NCBI RefSeq assembly: GCF_046298265.1
Contig: NZ_JBKAHK010000004.1
Coordinates: 186,001 to 250,000, forward strand
Reading direction: 5' to 3'
Source: Gillisia xinjiangensis
GTDB taxonomy: Bacteria > Bacteroidota > Bacteroidia > Flavobacteriales > Flavobacteriaceae
Length of the DNA stretch: 64,000 nt
Positions 27,378-36,119 of this stretch are shown here, one piece after another; positions within the stretch are counted from its first letter, which is position 1, and every line of letters starts with the position of its first letter. The translations under genes were made by a program, and so were the position numbers. Under the pieces are notes generated by a model. It saw nothing but the letters and a program-made list of their open reading frames with translations, searched no databases and was not told the DNA's origin.

Positions 27378-28664
27378 TTAAAAATCCTTCGTTATTTTCC
27401 CCACCACCGCTATGGTCCTGTCAAGATCTTCGTAAGAAAGGGCATCTGTTATAAACCAGGTTTCAAAAGCACTTGGTGCTATATAGATCCCGTTTTCCAG
27501 CATTCCGCGGAAAAACTCTTTAAATAAATGATTATTCCCGTGCGCAGCCGATTCAAAATCATTAACAGGCTGTTCAGAAAAATGCACAGAGATCATTGAT
27601 CCTATCCTGTTAATGGTATGGGCAACATTGTTGGATTTCAGGACAGATTCCATACCTGAATGCAAATAAGCCGTTTTTTTATCTATACTCTCAAAAATAG
27701 TACGGTTTTCATCGAGTTCGGTAAGCATAGCAAGTCCGGCGGCCATAGCCAGCGGGTTTCCGCTCAAAGTTCCGGCCTGATAAACCGGCCCGATGGGTGC
27801 GAGATAATCCATGATTTCGGCACGGCCTGCAAAAGCTCCAACCGGCAAACCACCGCCAATCACTTTTCCAAAAGTCACCAGATCTGCTTTTACTCCAAGT
27901 CGTTCCTGAACTCCACCCGGAGCCAGTCTGAATCCGGTCATTACTTCATCAAATATCAGTAAAATATCATGTTCATCGCATAATCTTCTAAGGCCTTCCA
28001 GAAATCCATTTTGAGGTGGGATACATCCCATATTTCCAGCTACCGGTTCCAGGATGATACAGGCGATCTCACCAGAATTGGATTCAACCAGTTCCGATAC
28101 ACTTTTAAGATCGTTGTATTTTGCAAGCAAGGTATCCTTTGCCGTTCCCTGGGTAACCCCGGGACTGTTGGGTGTACCAAACGTCATCGCACCACTTCCG
28201 GCCTGTATCAAAAAAGAATCGCTGTGCCCGTGGTAACAACCCGCGAATTTAATGATCTTCTCTTTTGATGTGAATCCCCGCGCAAGCCTTACCGCACTCA
28301 TACAAGCCTCGGTACCGGAATTCACAAAACGGATCTTATCAATATTAGGGACCATTTTTACCGCCAGTTCGGCGATTTTTGTTTCAACTTCAGTAGGAGT
28401 TCCAAAGGAGGTTCCCAGTTTGGTTTTTTCAATGATAGCATCCACAACAGGTTTGTGCGCATGTCCAAGGATCATTGGACCCCAGGAATTGATATAATCT
28501 ATATACTTGTTTCCATCTGCATCAAAAAGATAAGCCCCTTCCGCTTTTTCAATAAAAACAGGATCTCCTCCTACCGCCGTAAAAGCACGTACCGGAGAAT
28601 TCACCCCACCCGGGATCACTTTTTGTGCATCTTCAAACAATGCGCTACTTCTTTTATAAATCAT
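27378..28664 (-). CDS. hemL: Glutamate-1-semialdehyde 2,1-aminomutase
   Basis: HemL converts glutamate-1-semialdehyde to 5-aminolevulinate in the C5 tetrapyrrole route, using pyridoxal phosphate. Typical features: IPGGVNSPVRAF at the N-terminus, RFVNSGTEACMSAVRLARG, the AGCYHGHSDSF motif, IFDEVMTGFRLAPGG and the PLP lysine in VTFGKVIGGGLPVGAF at about residue 266. The 428-residue length is normal. It is the last gene of a minus-strand unit in which the upstream glucosaminidase gene ends only 15 bases before its start, so it may be expressed with cell-wall genes. Confidence 0.96.
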   Translation of the reverse strand: MIYKRSSALFEDAQKVIPGGVNSPVRAFTAVGGDPVFIEKAEGAYLFDADGNKYIDYINSWGPMILGHAHKPVVDAIIEKTKLGTSFGTPTEVETKIAELAVKMVPNIDKIRFVNSGTEACMSAVRLARGFTSKEKIIKFAGCYHGHSDSFLIQAGSGAMTFGTPNSPGVTQGTAKDTLLAKYNDLKSVSELVESNSGEIACIILEPVAGNMGCIPPQNGFLEGLRRLCDEHDILLIFDEVMTGFRLAPGGVQERLGVKADLVTFGKVIGGGLPVGAFAGRAEIMDYLAPIGPVYQAGTLSGNPLAMAAGLAMLTELDENRTIFESIDKKTAYLHSGMESVLKSNNVAHTINRIGSMISVHFSEQPVNDFESAAHGNNHLFKEFFRGMLENGIYIAPSAFETWFITDALSYEDLDRTIAVVGKITKDF

Positions 28665-28679
28665 ATTTTTTAAACATTT

Positions 28680-29465
28680 TTAATTGGATTCCACAGTTAA
28701 TTCCTGACCTATGGAAATTTCCGTTCCTCTTAAATTATTATTTCTCTGCAGCACTTCTACTGTCGTATTATAGCGTTTAGCAATTGAATATAAAGTATCT
28801 CCTTTCCTCACATAGTGCGTAGTTCCACCCTTTTGAGCAATGGAAGACTTTCTTGTTATTTCCCCAAGGACTTCCGCGTCATAATTATATAACTCATACC
28901 GTTCTATCAAACTAATCAGCTTTGCGGGATACAACCTGTCTGTAGCATATCCGGCAGCTCTCAAACCTTTTGCCCAACCCTGGTAATCATCCTCATCCAG
29001 TTCAAATAATTTTGCATAACGCAATCGCTCGCTTAAAAACAAGGAATGATCGCGGTAGGAAAATTTTGGATCACTGTATTTTCTAAAACATTCCTGGGAA
29101 AGATCGTCATCGTGGTACACTTTATCGCCTTCCCAGTCATGACATTTTATTCCAAAATGGTTATTTGCCCTCCTTGTAAGGTCTCCCCTTCCGGCACCCG
29201 ATTCCAGAATCCCTTGTGCAAGGGTAATACTGGCTGGTATTTTATAAAGTCTCATTTCTTCCTGTGCGATTACTGAAAATTCTGATATATAATCCTCAAC
29301 CACATCGGCATAGCGTTTTTGAGGAAGCTCCGTTCTTTCTCCTAAGGAAACTTCTGAAGCAGCCTGTTTTTCTTCGGTTTTACCGGAAACAGCCTTTTTC
29401 TTACTTCCGCAGGAAGCAGCAAAAACCAGGATTACTATCAGTATTAAATAGCGACTAAATTTCAT
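28680..29465 (-). CDS. Glucosaminidase lipoprotein with C-terminal LysM
   Basis: This is a peptidoglycan hydrolase: a lipoprotein (MKFSRYLILIVILVFAASC, Cys near residue 19 when started at 29465) with a central mannosyl-glycoprotein endo-beta-N-acetylglucosaminidase-type domain and one LysM. The domain shows ASITLAQGILESGAGRGDL with the catalytic Glu, then NNHFGIKCHDWEG and FRKYSDPKFSYRDHSLFL. The LysM at the end reads HYVRKGDTLYSIAKRYNTT. The start at 29465 is preferred over 29474 because the signal peptide then begins MK. Its first 11 bases overlap the end of the PLP-deaminase gene, showing translational coupling. Confidence 0.93.
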   Translation of the reverse strand: MKFSRYLILIVILVFAASCGSKKKAVSGKTEEKQAASEVSLGERTELPQKRYADVVEDYISEFSVIAQEEMRLYKIPASITLAQGILESGAGRGDLTRRANNHFGIKCHDWEGDKVYHDDDLSQECFRKYSDPKFSYRDHSLFLSERLRYAKLFELDEDDYQGWAKGLRAAGYATDRLYPAKLISLIERYELYNYDAEVLGEITRKSSIAQKGGTTHYVRKGDTLYSIAKRYNTTVEVLQRNNNLRGTEISIGQELTVESN

Positions 29466-30420
29466 TCCTAACATCGATTAAGGGCAGATTTTTCTTTGAT
29501 AATACCTTGTTCATTCCGGCAATACCTTGCAATCCTCCCGTATGAATGGCTAAAATACGGGAATTTTCAGGAAATGCAGACCGTTCCATCATATCAAAAA
29601 TACCAAAAATCATCTTTCCGGTGTAAACCGGATCCAGTGCTATGTTGGTTTTTTGTTGAAATTCATTTATAAATGTGATCAATTCTGAAGAAATTTTAGC
29701 ATAACCGCCAAAATGGTAATCCTTAATGAGCTCCCAGTTGGTTTTCGAGGTAAATCCGGAAATATCAGATCTTAAAAAATCTCCCTTTAATGCGGGGAAC
29801 CCAAGGACTTTCTGAGAAGCTTCTGCGGAATCAATTATCCCTGAGATTGTTCCACCGGTGCCTACGGAACAGCAAATAAAGTCGAAATCTTTGTCGGATT
29901 CTGAAAGAATCTCTTGGCAACCTTTTATCGCTAAAGCGTTGGTCCCGCCTTCCGGAAGCAGGTAAAATTCACCTAATTGATGTTTTAAATTCTCTATATA
30001 ATACGCTTGATCCTTCTGCCTGTATTCATCCCTTGAAACAAACCACAGCTCCATTCCCTGGCTCGCTGCAAATCTTAAGGTTGGATTTTCCCTAAGGGTG
30101 CTTTCCAAATTTTTCCCTAATTCCTCTCCTCTTATGATCCCAATGGTTTTAAATCCCGTAATTTTTCCGGCAGCAGCTACCGCCGAAATATGATTTGAAA
30201 AGGCTCCGCCAAAAGTGAGTAACAATCGCTTTTTCTGATTTTTGGCTTCCTGTAAATTATATTTTAATTTTCTGAATTTATTCCCTGAAACTTCAGGATG
30301 CAGAAGATCTTCCCTTTTTAAGAAAAGCGAACTATTGGAACTTTCAAATTTCCAGATTAGTTCATTTGGAGAATTTTTTAAACTAAAATTCAGTGGTTCC
30401 CTCATGCTGCAAAGATTCAA
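29455..30420 (-). CDS. PLP-dependent D-cysteine desulfhydrase / ACC deaminase family enzyme
   Basis: This is a fold-type II PLP enzyme related to 1-aminocyclopropane-1-carboxylate deaminase and D-cysteine desulfhydrase. The PLP lysine lies in SGNKFRKLKYNL (about residue 47), followed by the LTFGGAFSNHISAVAAAG substrate/cofactor loop and the CSVGTGGTISGII phosphate cup. The 321-residue length fits. Most Bacteroidota members probably act as D-cysteine desulfhydrases. Starts at 30420 or 30405 (MREPLNF) are both possible. Its stop overlaps the start of the glucosaminidase gene by 11 bases. Confidence 0.88.
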   Translation of the reverse strand: MNLCSMREPLNFSLKNSPNELIWKFESSNSSLFLKREDLLHPEVSGNKFRKLKYNLQEAKNQKKRLLLTFGGAFSNHISAVAAAGKITGFKTIGIIRGEELGKNLESTLRENPTLRFAASQGMELWFVSRDEYRQKDQAYYIENLKHQLGEFYLLPEGGTNALAIKGCQEILSESDKDFDFICCSVGTGGTISGIIDSAEASQKVLGFPALKGDFLRSDISGFTSKTNWELIKDYHFGGYAKISSELITFINEFQQKTNIALDPVYTGKMIFGIFDMMERSAFPENSRILAIHTGGLQGIAGMNKVLSKKNLPLIDVRNEI

Positions 30421-30452
30421 AAAAACCAGCCGGATTAAGAAACCCCCGATGC

Positions 30453-30800
30453 CTAATTTTCTTTATTTTTAAAATTTAGGTAACCTAAAAAATTCCAACG
30501 CTTTCTCGAAATACGATAATTTAAATTACTTTCATTAGTATAAGCTTCCCGCTCAAATGAGATATTGCGATATGCCCGGTGAAAATCTTTCGTTTGAAAA
30601 TATCTGATACTAAATTCTGCGACATACCATATGTAAAAAGGAATAATGAATAATTCCAGTTGCTGGTGCAGGTGAATTCGCTCATGATTTAGGAAAACCG
30701 GATCGCTGGAGTCTTCTCTCTTCCTTATAATCACAAATGGCCAAAGGCTGATGCCCCTGAATTTTTTACTGAGTAAATATTTGTTTACGATCAGGATCAC
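30453..30800 (-). CDS. Small putative metalloprotease-like protein with HExxH
   Basis: I do not recognise a named family, but residues 38-46 read LNHERIHLH, an HExxH zinc motif, and a Glu in SFEREAYTNE at about residue 84-90 could be the third ligand, giving a minimal gluzincin pattern. A hydrophobic segment LFIIPFYIWYVAEF follows the motif, so the site may lie at the membrane face. At 115 residues it is too small for a classic protease and may be a pseudo-enzyme or a membrane-associated module. It is the first gene of the minus-strand unit with the PLP enzyme (32-base gap). Confidence 0.7.
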   Translation of the reverse strand: MILIVNKYLLSKKFRGISLWPFVIIRKREDSSDPVFLNHERIHLHQQLELFIIPFYIWYVAEFSIRYFQTKDFHRAYRNISFEREAYTNESNLNYRISRKRWNFLGYLNFKNKEN

Positions 30801-30832
30801 AGTTTCAAAGTAAGAATTTGTAATTTTGCAGC

Positions 30833-31003
30833 ATGAGTTTTTACAATAAAAAAATCGATCTGGAAGAAGGAGATTATTATCTGACTCCAGAGGGATATAA
30901 ATGTTTCACCGAACAATACCACTTGAAGCGAGGCCATTGCTGTCAAAGCGGATGCAGGCATTGTCCTTACGGTTTCGATAAAAAAACAGGGACTCTTAAA
31001 TAG
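30833..31003 (+). CDS. Cysteine-rich small protein, DUF5522-like
   Basis: This 56-residue gene is short but clearly coding: the product begins MSFYNKKIDLEEGDYYLTP and has LKRGHCCQSGCRHCPYG, a C-C-x3-C-x2-C cluster that resembles a small iron-sulfur or zinc site. This pattern matches the DUF5522 family found across Bacteroidota. It has its own ATG, a run of acidic residues near the start and an Lys-rich tail, and the TAG stop at 31001-31003 is 17 bases from the convergent NlpE-like gene. Function unknown; metal binding is the best guess from the cysteines. Confidence 0.78.
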   Translation: MSFYNKKIDLEEGDYYLTPEGYKCFTEQYHLKRGHCCQSGCRHCPYGFDKKTGTLK

Positions 31004-31019
31004 GTTTTTTATGTGACCC

Positions 31020-31499
31020 CTAAGATTTCAATAATTTAAAATTATTGCCGGGCATCCTCTTAAGTTCATTCCCATCTTTGTCCAACGGCATTAGAAAAAG
31101 CTCCCCGACCTTAAAATTTTGAAAATCCACTTTTTCGCCTTCAAGTAGTATATTATTCCCATCAACTTCCCAGCTAAATTTACCTTCAGAAATAAAATCC
31201 TGACTTTCTTTTTCAGGAATTCCTAAATAGCGAAGCTTCAGTTGATATGTTTGGTCTTTACGGAGAATGAGACGGGTATCTATCCCCTCACAATCTGCGC
31301 AGGGAAGCACTCCGGAATAAGACCCTTCCCAATCCAGGGAATTTTCAGAAGTATGGCCATCTTTGATTTCCGATATCTTTTCAGAAGCAATGTCCGATTC
31401 AGTTTTAGCGGTATTTTCAATTGTTTCTGCAGCTTCTTTTTCATCTTTACATGAAAGAATGCAAAACAACATCAAAATATACAGGATTGATTTTATCAT
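31020..31499 (-). CDS. NlpE-like copper-resistance/envelope-stress lipoprotein
   Basis: This is an outer-membrane lipoprotein of the NlpE N-terminal family, which in enterobacteria senses surface contact or copper and signals to Cpx. The lipobox CILSC places Cys at residue 17. After an acidic, low-complexity stretch (residues 20-55) the hallmark GSYSGVLPCADCEGIDTRL appears, then FISEGKFSWEVDGNNILL and a final hydrophobic strand. The 159-residue length matches single-domain NlpE. No Cpx-type genes are present, so the signalling role is only an analogy. Confidence 0.87.
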   Translation of the reverse strand: MIKSILYILMLFCILSCKDEKEAAETIENTAKTESDIASEKISEIKDGHTSENSLDWEGSYSGVLPCADCEGIDTRLILRKDQTYQLKLRYLGIPEKESQDFISEGKFSWEVDGNNILLEGEKVDFQNFKVGELFLMPLDKDGNELKRMPGNNFKLLKS

Positions 31500-31594
31500 T
31501 TTATTGGAGTTTTTAATTTATAAAACAAGGTCTAAATATATGAAAGTTCTTAATTTTATGGTACTTTAAAAAGGATCTAACCAAAACATAATTA

Positions 31595-33622
31595 ATGAAT
31601 TTTAAAGAACAGCTTTCACAGGGAATTCCTGAAGAATTACCAAGCATAAGACCATACGACACTTCTGTTAACCACGCTCCTAAACGGAAGGATATTCTCA
31701 ATAAAGAGGATAAAATCCTTGCCCTAAAAAATGCGCTTCGGTATTTTGATCCAAAACATCATTCTGTGCTCCTTCCGGAATTTAGAAATGAACTGGAAAC
31801 CTACGGAAGAATCTATATGTACCGTTTTATGCCCGAATATAAGATCTATGCCCGGCCGGTAGAAGAATATCCAGGGAGGTGTCTTCAGGCAAAAGCAATT
31901 ATGCTTATGATCCAGAATAACCTGGATCCCGATGTTGCCCAACATCCGGAGGAATTGATCACTTATGGTGGGAACGGAGCAGTATTTCAAAACTGGGCGC
32001 AGTATTTACTGGTGATGAAATATCTTTCAGAAATGGAAAATGACCAAACCCTGGTAATCTATTCCGGCCATCCTATGGGGCTTTTTCCTTCACATACCAA
32101 TGCTCCCCGGGTTGTGGTTACCAATGGGATGATGATCCCGAATTACTCAAAACCTGACGACTGGGAAAAATTCAATGCGCTTGGGGTTACCCAATATGGA
32201 CAGATGACAGCCGGAAGCTATATGTATATAGGACCGCAAGGGATTGTTCATGGGACAACCATTACAGTTTTAAACGCATTAAGGAAAATCTCCAAAAAAC
32301 AGGAAGACGGTGCACTTTTTGTCACTTCCGGACTTGGGGGAATGAGCGGAGCACAACCAAAAGCCGGAAATATTGCCGGATGCATTACCGTTTGTGCCGA
32401 AGTAAACCCAAAAGCGGTAAACACAAGAAATAGTCAGGGCTGGGTAGATGAAGTTTTCACAGATCTGGATCCTCTTACGCAAAGGGTTAAAATTGCCAAA
32501 ACAAATAAGGAATCGGTTTCCCTGGCCTATCAGGGGAATATCGTTGAAATATGGGAACATTTTGATAAGGAAGATATTTATATAGATTTGGGCAGTGACC
32601 AAACCTCCCTACATAATCCCTGGGCAGGCGGATATTACCCTGCGGGAATGAGTTTTGAGGAATCCAATGAAATGATGGCGAAAAACCCGGATAAATTTAA
32701 AGAGAAAGTACAGGAAAGCCTTCGTAGACAAACCGAGGCAATAAATAAGCATTCCAAAAAAGGAACCTATTTCTTTGATTATGGAAATGCCTTTTTATTG
32801 GAGGCTTCCAGGGCCGGAGCTAAAATCTTTAAAGATAAAGACGGGGAATTTGTAAGCTCCAGGGAAGTAGATGAAAACAATACCAATTGGGCATACCCTT
32901 CCTATGTACAGGATATTATGGGGCCAATGTGTTTTGATTATGGTTTTGGCCCTTTTAGATGGGTTTGCGCTTCGGGCTTGGAGGAAGACCTCGATAAAAC
33001 CGATGCTATTGCCGCCGGGGTTTTAGAAAAACTCAAAGAAAATGCACCGGCCGAGATCCAGTCCCAGCTTCAGGATAATATCCACTGGATAAAAACTGCT
33101 AAACACAACAAGCTCGTCGTAGGTTCCAAAGCCAGGATCTTATATGCGGATGCTGTAGGAAGAATTGAAATCGCAAAAGCCTTTAACGACGCTATAGCTG
33201 AAGGCGCTTTTTCTGGTCCCGTGATCCTTGGAAGAGATCATCATGATGTTTCGGGAACCGATTCTCCTTACAGAGAAACCTCTAATATTTATGATGGCTC
33301 CCAATTCACAGCCGATATGGCGATACAAAATGTTATTGGAGACAGCTTCCGCGGAGCTACCTGGGTGAGCATTCATAATGGCGGTGGAGTTGGCTGGGGA
33401 GAGGTTATAAACGGGGGATTCGGTATGGTTCTTGATGGTTCAAAAGAGTCTGAAGATAAATTGCGTTCCATGTTATTTTGGGATGTGACCAATGGGCTGG
33501 CAAGACGTTCCTGGGCCCGAAATAAAGAGGCTATTTTCTCTGTGAATCGTGCAATGGAAATCGAAAAGAAGCTTAAAATCACAATGCCCAATATTGTTGA
33601 AGATTCTTTATTTTTAGATTAG
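31595..33622 (+). CDS. hutU: Urocanate hydratase
   Basis: Urocanase adds water to urocanate to form imidazolone propionate, the second step of histidine degradation, using tightly bound NAD+. The family is evident from LVIYSGHPMGLFPSH, the AGSYMYIGPQGIVHGTT block, TSGLGGMSGAQPKA (NAD-binding glycine loop) and YAIKDDHHD-type C-terminal motifs seen here as GRDHHDVSGTDSPYRE. At 675 residues it is longer than the typical 555-residue enzymes of other phyla, as in Bacteroidota HutU; no other hut gene (hutH, hutI, hutG) is in the window. A short leader of 28 bases follows the previous gene's region. Confidence 0.94.
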   Translation: MNFKEQLSQGIPEELPSIRPYDTSVNHAPKRKDILNKEDKILALKNALRYFDPKHHSVLLPEFRNELETYGRIYMYRFMPEYKIYARPVEEYPGRCLQAKAIMLMIQNNLDPDVAQHPEELITYGGNGAVFQNWAQYLLVMKYLSEMENDQTLVIYSGHPMGLFPSHTNAPRVVVTNGMMIPNYSKPDDWEKFNALGVTQYGQMTAGSYMYIGPQGIVHGTTITVLNALRKISKKQEDGALFVTSGLGGMSGAQPKAGNIAGCITVCAEVNPKAVNTRNSQGWVDEVFTDLDPLTQRVKIAKTNKESVSLAYQGNIVEIWEHFDKEDIYIDLGSDQTSLHNPWAGGYYPAGMSFEESNEMMAKNPDKFKEKVQESLRRQTEAINKHSKKGTYFFDYGNAFLLEASRAGAKIFKDKDGEFVSSREVDENNTNWAYPSYVQDIMGPMCFDYGFGPFRWVCASGLEEDLDKTDAIAAGVLEKLKENAPAEIQSQLQDNIHWIKTAKHNKLVVGSKARILYADAVGRIEIAKAFNDAIAEGAFSGPVILGRDHHDVSGTDSPYRETSNIYDGSQFTADMAIQNVIGDSFRGATWVSIHNGGGVGWGEVINGGFGMVLDGSKESEDKLRSMLFWDVTNGLARRSWARNKEAIFSVNRAMEIEKKLKITMPNIVEDSLFLD

Positions 33623-33646
33623 ACTTTAAACCTAAAATATATATCT

Positions 33647-34186
33647 ATGAAAATCTTTAAAATCACTTCCGTGCTTCTTCTGCTATCAGTTGTAATGACT
33701 TCCTGCAGCACTGTTCAGGTTGCATCCGATTATGATCAGAATGCCGATTTCAGCAAATACAAATCCTTTGCATTCTTCAAACCGGGAATTGACAAGGCAG
33801 AAATTTCTGATTTGGATAAAAAAAGGATTCTCCGCGCTATCGAAAGCGAAATGATGGCCAAAGGTTTTGTGAAATCTGAAGATCCAGATCTTTTAGTAAG
33901 TATTTTTACCAAAACAAACGAGAATATCAATATTTATCAAAACAACATGTATGGTTATTACGGTTGGGGATGGAACCCCTGGTATTGGGGAACCGGAAGA
34001 AATACAGTTAGCACCACAAGTGAAGGAACTTTATATCTTGACCTAATTGATGCAGAAGAAAAAGAACTTGTATGGCAGGGAATGGGAACTGCAGCCCTTG
34101 CAAAAGATGTAAACCGTAAACAGGAGCGTATTAATGAGATTGTAAGTAAAATATTAGAAAAATATCCTCCGGAAGCAAAAAGATAA
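33647..34186 (+). CDS. DUF4136 domain lipoprotein
   Basis: This is a periplasmic/outer-membrane lipoprotein with a DUF4136 domain. The lipobox VVMTSC places the acylated Cys at residue 20. The body shows ASDYDQNADFSKYKSFAFF, a conserved strand at about residues 25-43, a helix DKKRILRAIESEMMAKGF and then a Tyr/Trp/Gly-rich loop (YGYYGWGWNPWYWG). It follows hutU by 24 bases on the same strand and precedes a terminator, so it may be transcribed with hutU, though no function links them. Confidence 0.9.
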   Translation: MKIFKITSVLLLLSVVMTSCSTVQVASDYDQNADFSKYKSFAFFKPGIDKAEISDLDKKRILRAIESEMMAKGFVKSEDPDLLVSIFTKTNENINIYQNNMYGYYGWGWNPWYWGTGRNTVSTTSEGTLYLDLIDAEEKELVWQGMGTAALAKDVNRKQERINEIVSKILEKYPPEAKR

Positions 34187-34194
34187 GAATTTTT

Positions 34195-34219
34195 AAAGCC
34201 TCCTTCGGGAGGTTTTTTT
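34195..34219 (+). terminator. Terminator after the DUF4136 lipoprotein gene
   Basis: A five-pair GC stem (34199-34203 with 34208-34212, loop TTCG) extended by a G-T and A-T pairs is followed by a T-run of seven. The UUCG tetraloop makes it a stable rho-independent terminator. Confidence 0.9.
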
Positions 34220-34312
34220 ATGTTCAAAGACTTCGCAAAATCGGATTCCACAGATTTTAAAGAATTCCCTTCCTGTTTTGTATCTTTATGAATCGGATAA
34301 GACTTTTTAATT

Positions 34313-36070
34313 ATGTTAGAAAATATAGAATCAAATGAAATTTTAGACAGGCTCCCGGCCCATTTACAACAATTCATTAAACCGCAAAATTACGACGATT
34401 ACAACGCCATCAATCAGGCAGTTTGGCGTTATGTAATGCGCAAAAATGTGGAGTATTTGAGTCAGGTGGCACATAAGTCTTATTTGGAAGGTCTAAACCA
34501 AACAGGAATTTCTATTGACAGCATTCCCAATATGTATGGGATGAACCGCATTTTGAAAGAAATTGGCTGGGCAGCAGTCGCGGTTGACGGCTTTATTCCC
34601 CCGGCGGCATTTATGGAGTTTCAGGCTTATAATGTATTGGTGATAGCAAGTGACATCAGACAATTGGATCATATTGAATATACGCCCGCCCCTGATATTA
34701 TACACGAAGGAGCGGGACACGCTCCTATTATCGCCAACCCTGAATATGCCGAATATCTGCGGAGATTTGGAGAAATAGGCTGCAAAGCAATTTCCAGCGC
34801 AAGAGATTATGAGATGTATGAAGCCATCAGACATTTGTCTATCATAAAGGAGGCTGAAGATACACCTGAAGAAGATATCAGCAAAGCTGAAGAAAAAGTT
34901 GAATTTCTTCAGAATAATATGGGAGAACAAAGCGAAATGGCTCAAATAAGAAATCTCCACTGGTGGACGGTGGAATATGGCTTGATTGGAACTCTTGAAG
35001 ATCCAAAGATCTATGGAGCCGGCTTACTGTCTTCTATAGGTGAAAGCGCGTGGTGTATGACAGATAAAGTCAGAAAAATCCCGTATACTCTGGCGGCATC
35101 AAAACAGGATTTTGATATTACAAAACCACAACCCCAATTATATGTTACTCCGGATTTCGCACATTTGAGCCTGGTCCTGGAAGAATTTGCCAATACAATG
35201 GCCTTGAGAACCGGTGGATTGGAAGGACTTCAAAAACTAGTTAATTCAAAAAATCTCGGGACTATAGAGCTGAGTACCGGAATACAAATATCCGGGGATT
35301 TCTCAAGAGTACTGGTAGATCAAGGTCAACCTGTTTATTTTCAAACCAAAGGAAAAACTGCACTTTCTTCGCGGGAAAAAGAGCTTGTAGGGCACGGCAC
35401 ACATAATCATCCCGATGGTTTTGGTTCTCCTCTTGGGAAGCTTAAAGGGATCAACCTTGCAATTGAAGATATGAGTCCGCGTGATTTACGAGCCTATGAC
35501 ATTTACGAAGGAGAGCATATCACTTTCGAATTCGAAGGGGGTGTGACAGTAAAAGGAGAGATAATTACCGGAAGCCGGAACCTGCAGGGAAAAATAATTT
35601 TGATAAGTCTTAAAAACTGCACGGTACAGTACCAGGACGAAATTTTATTTAAACCCGAATGGGGTAATTATGATATGGCAATTGGGAAATCTATTATTTC
35701 AGCATTTGCTGGACCTGCAGATCCTAAATCCTTTGATTTGATCACTCATACGCCTTCAAGCACAACCATTAAAAGCAAGAAAACTGCTGAAAAGGAAGAA
35801 TTGGAATCATTATATCAATCGGTTAGAAATATCAGAAATGGAGAAAATACAAGGTTCTCCCTGCAAGCTGCTTTCGATATTGCAAAAAAACACCACCCAA
35901 AAGACTGGCTGCTTGCAGTAGAAATCTATGAATTGGTAACAGACAGGGATCCGAAATTTGCAGACGAGATAAAGGAACACCTGAAAATGGTAAAAGTTTC
36001 ACGGCCCAAAATAGCCCATTTGATAGATGGCGGGATTGAAATGATAGAATCCAAATCTCTTATCCATTAA
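34313..36070 (+). CDS. phhA: Aromatic amino acid hydroxylase (phenylalanine 4-monooxygenase)
   Basis: This is a non-haem iron enzyme that hydroxylates phenylalanine to tyrosine using a pterin cofactor and O2. The iron site is seen as HEGAGH with the first His at residue 131 and a Glu further on (near YAEYLRRFGEIGCKA). The protein has 585 residues, far longer than the 260-290-residue enzymes of proteobacteria; the extra C-terminal half (about 300-585) is the Bacteroidota-type extension, with no recognised domain. It has its own leader and lies between terminators. The tyrosine route to fumarate (homogentisate genes) is not in this window. Confidence 0.9.
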   Translation: MLENIESNEILDRLPAHLQQFIKPQNYDDYNAINQAVWRYVMRKNVEYLSQVAHKSYLEGLNQTGISIDSIPNMYGMNRILKEIGWAAVAVDGFIPPAAFMEFQAYNVLVIASDIRQLDHIEYTPAPDIIHEGAGHAPIIANPEYAEYLRRFGEIGCKAISSARDYEMYEAIRHLSIIKEAEDTPEEDISKAEEKVEFLQNNMGEQSEMAQIRNLHWWTVEYGLIGTLEDPKIYGAGLLSSIGESAWCMTDKVRKIPYTLAASKQDFDITKPQPQLYVTPDFAHLSLVLEEFANTMALRTGGLEGLQKLVNSKNLGTIELSTGIQISGDFSRVLVDQGQPVYFQTKGKTALSSREKELVGHGTHNHPDGFGSPLGKLKGINLAIEDMSPRDLRAYDIYEGEHITFEFEGGVTVKGEIITGSRNLQGKIILISLKNCTVQYQDEILFKPEWGNYDMAIGKSIISAFAGPADPKSFDLITHTPSSTTIKSKKTAEKEELESLYQSVRNIRNGENTRFSLQAAFDIAKKHHPKDWLLAVEIYELVTDRDPKFADEIKEHLKMVKVSRPKIAHLIDGGIEMIESKSLIH

Positions 36071-36119
36071 AGCTTTTTGAAAGGATTTATTTTAAAGACT
36101 GAACTATTTTTAAATCTGT

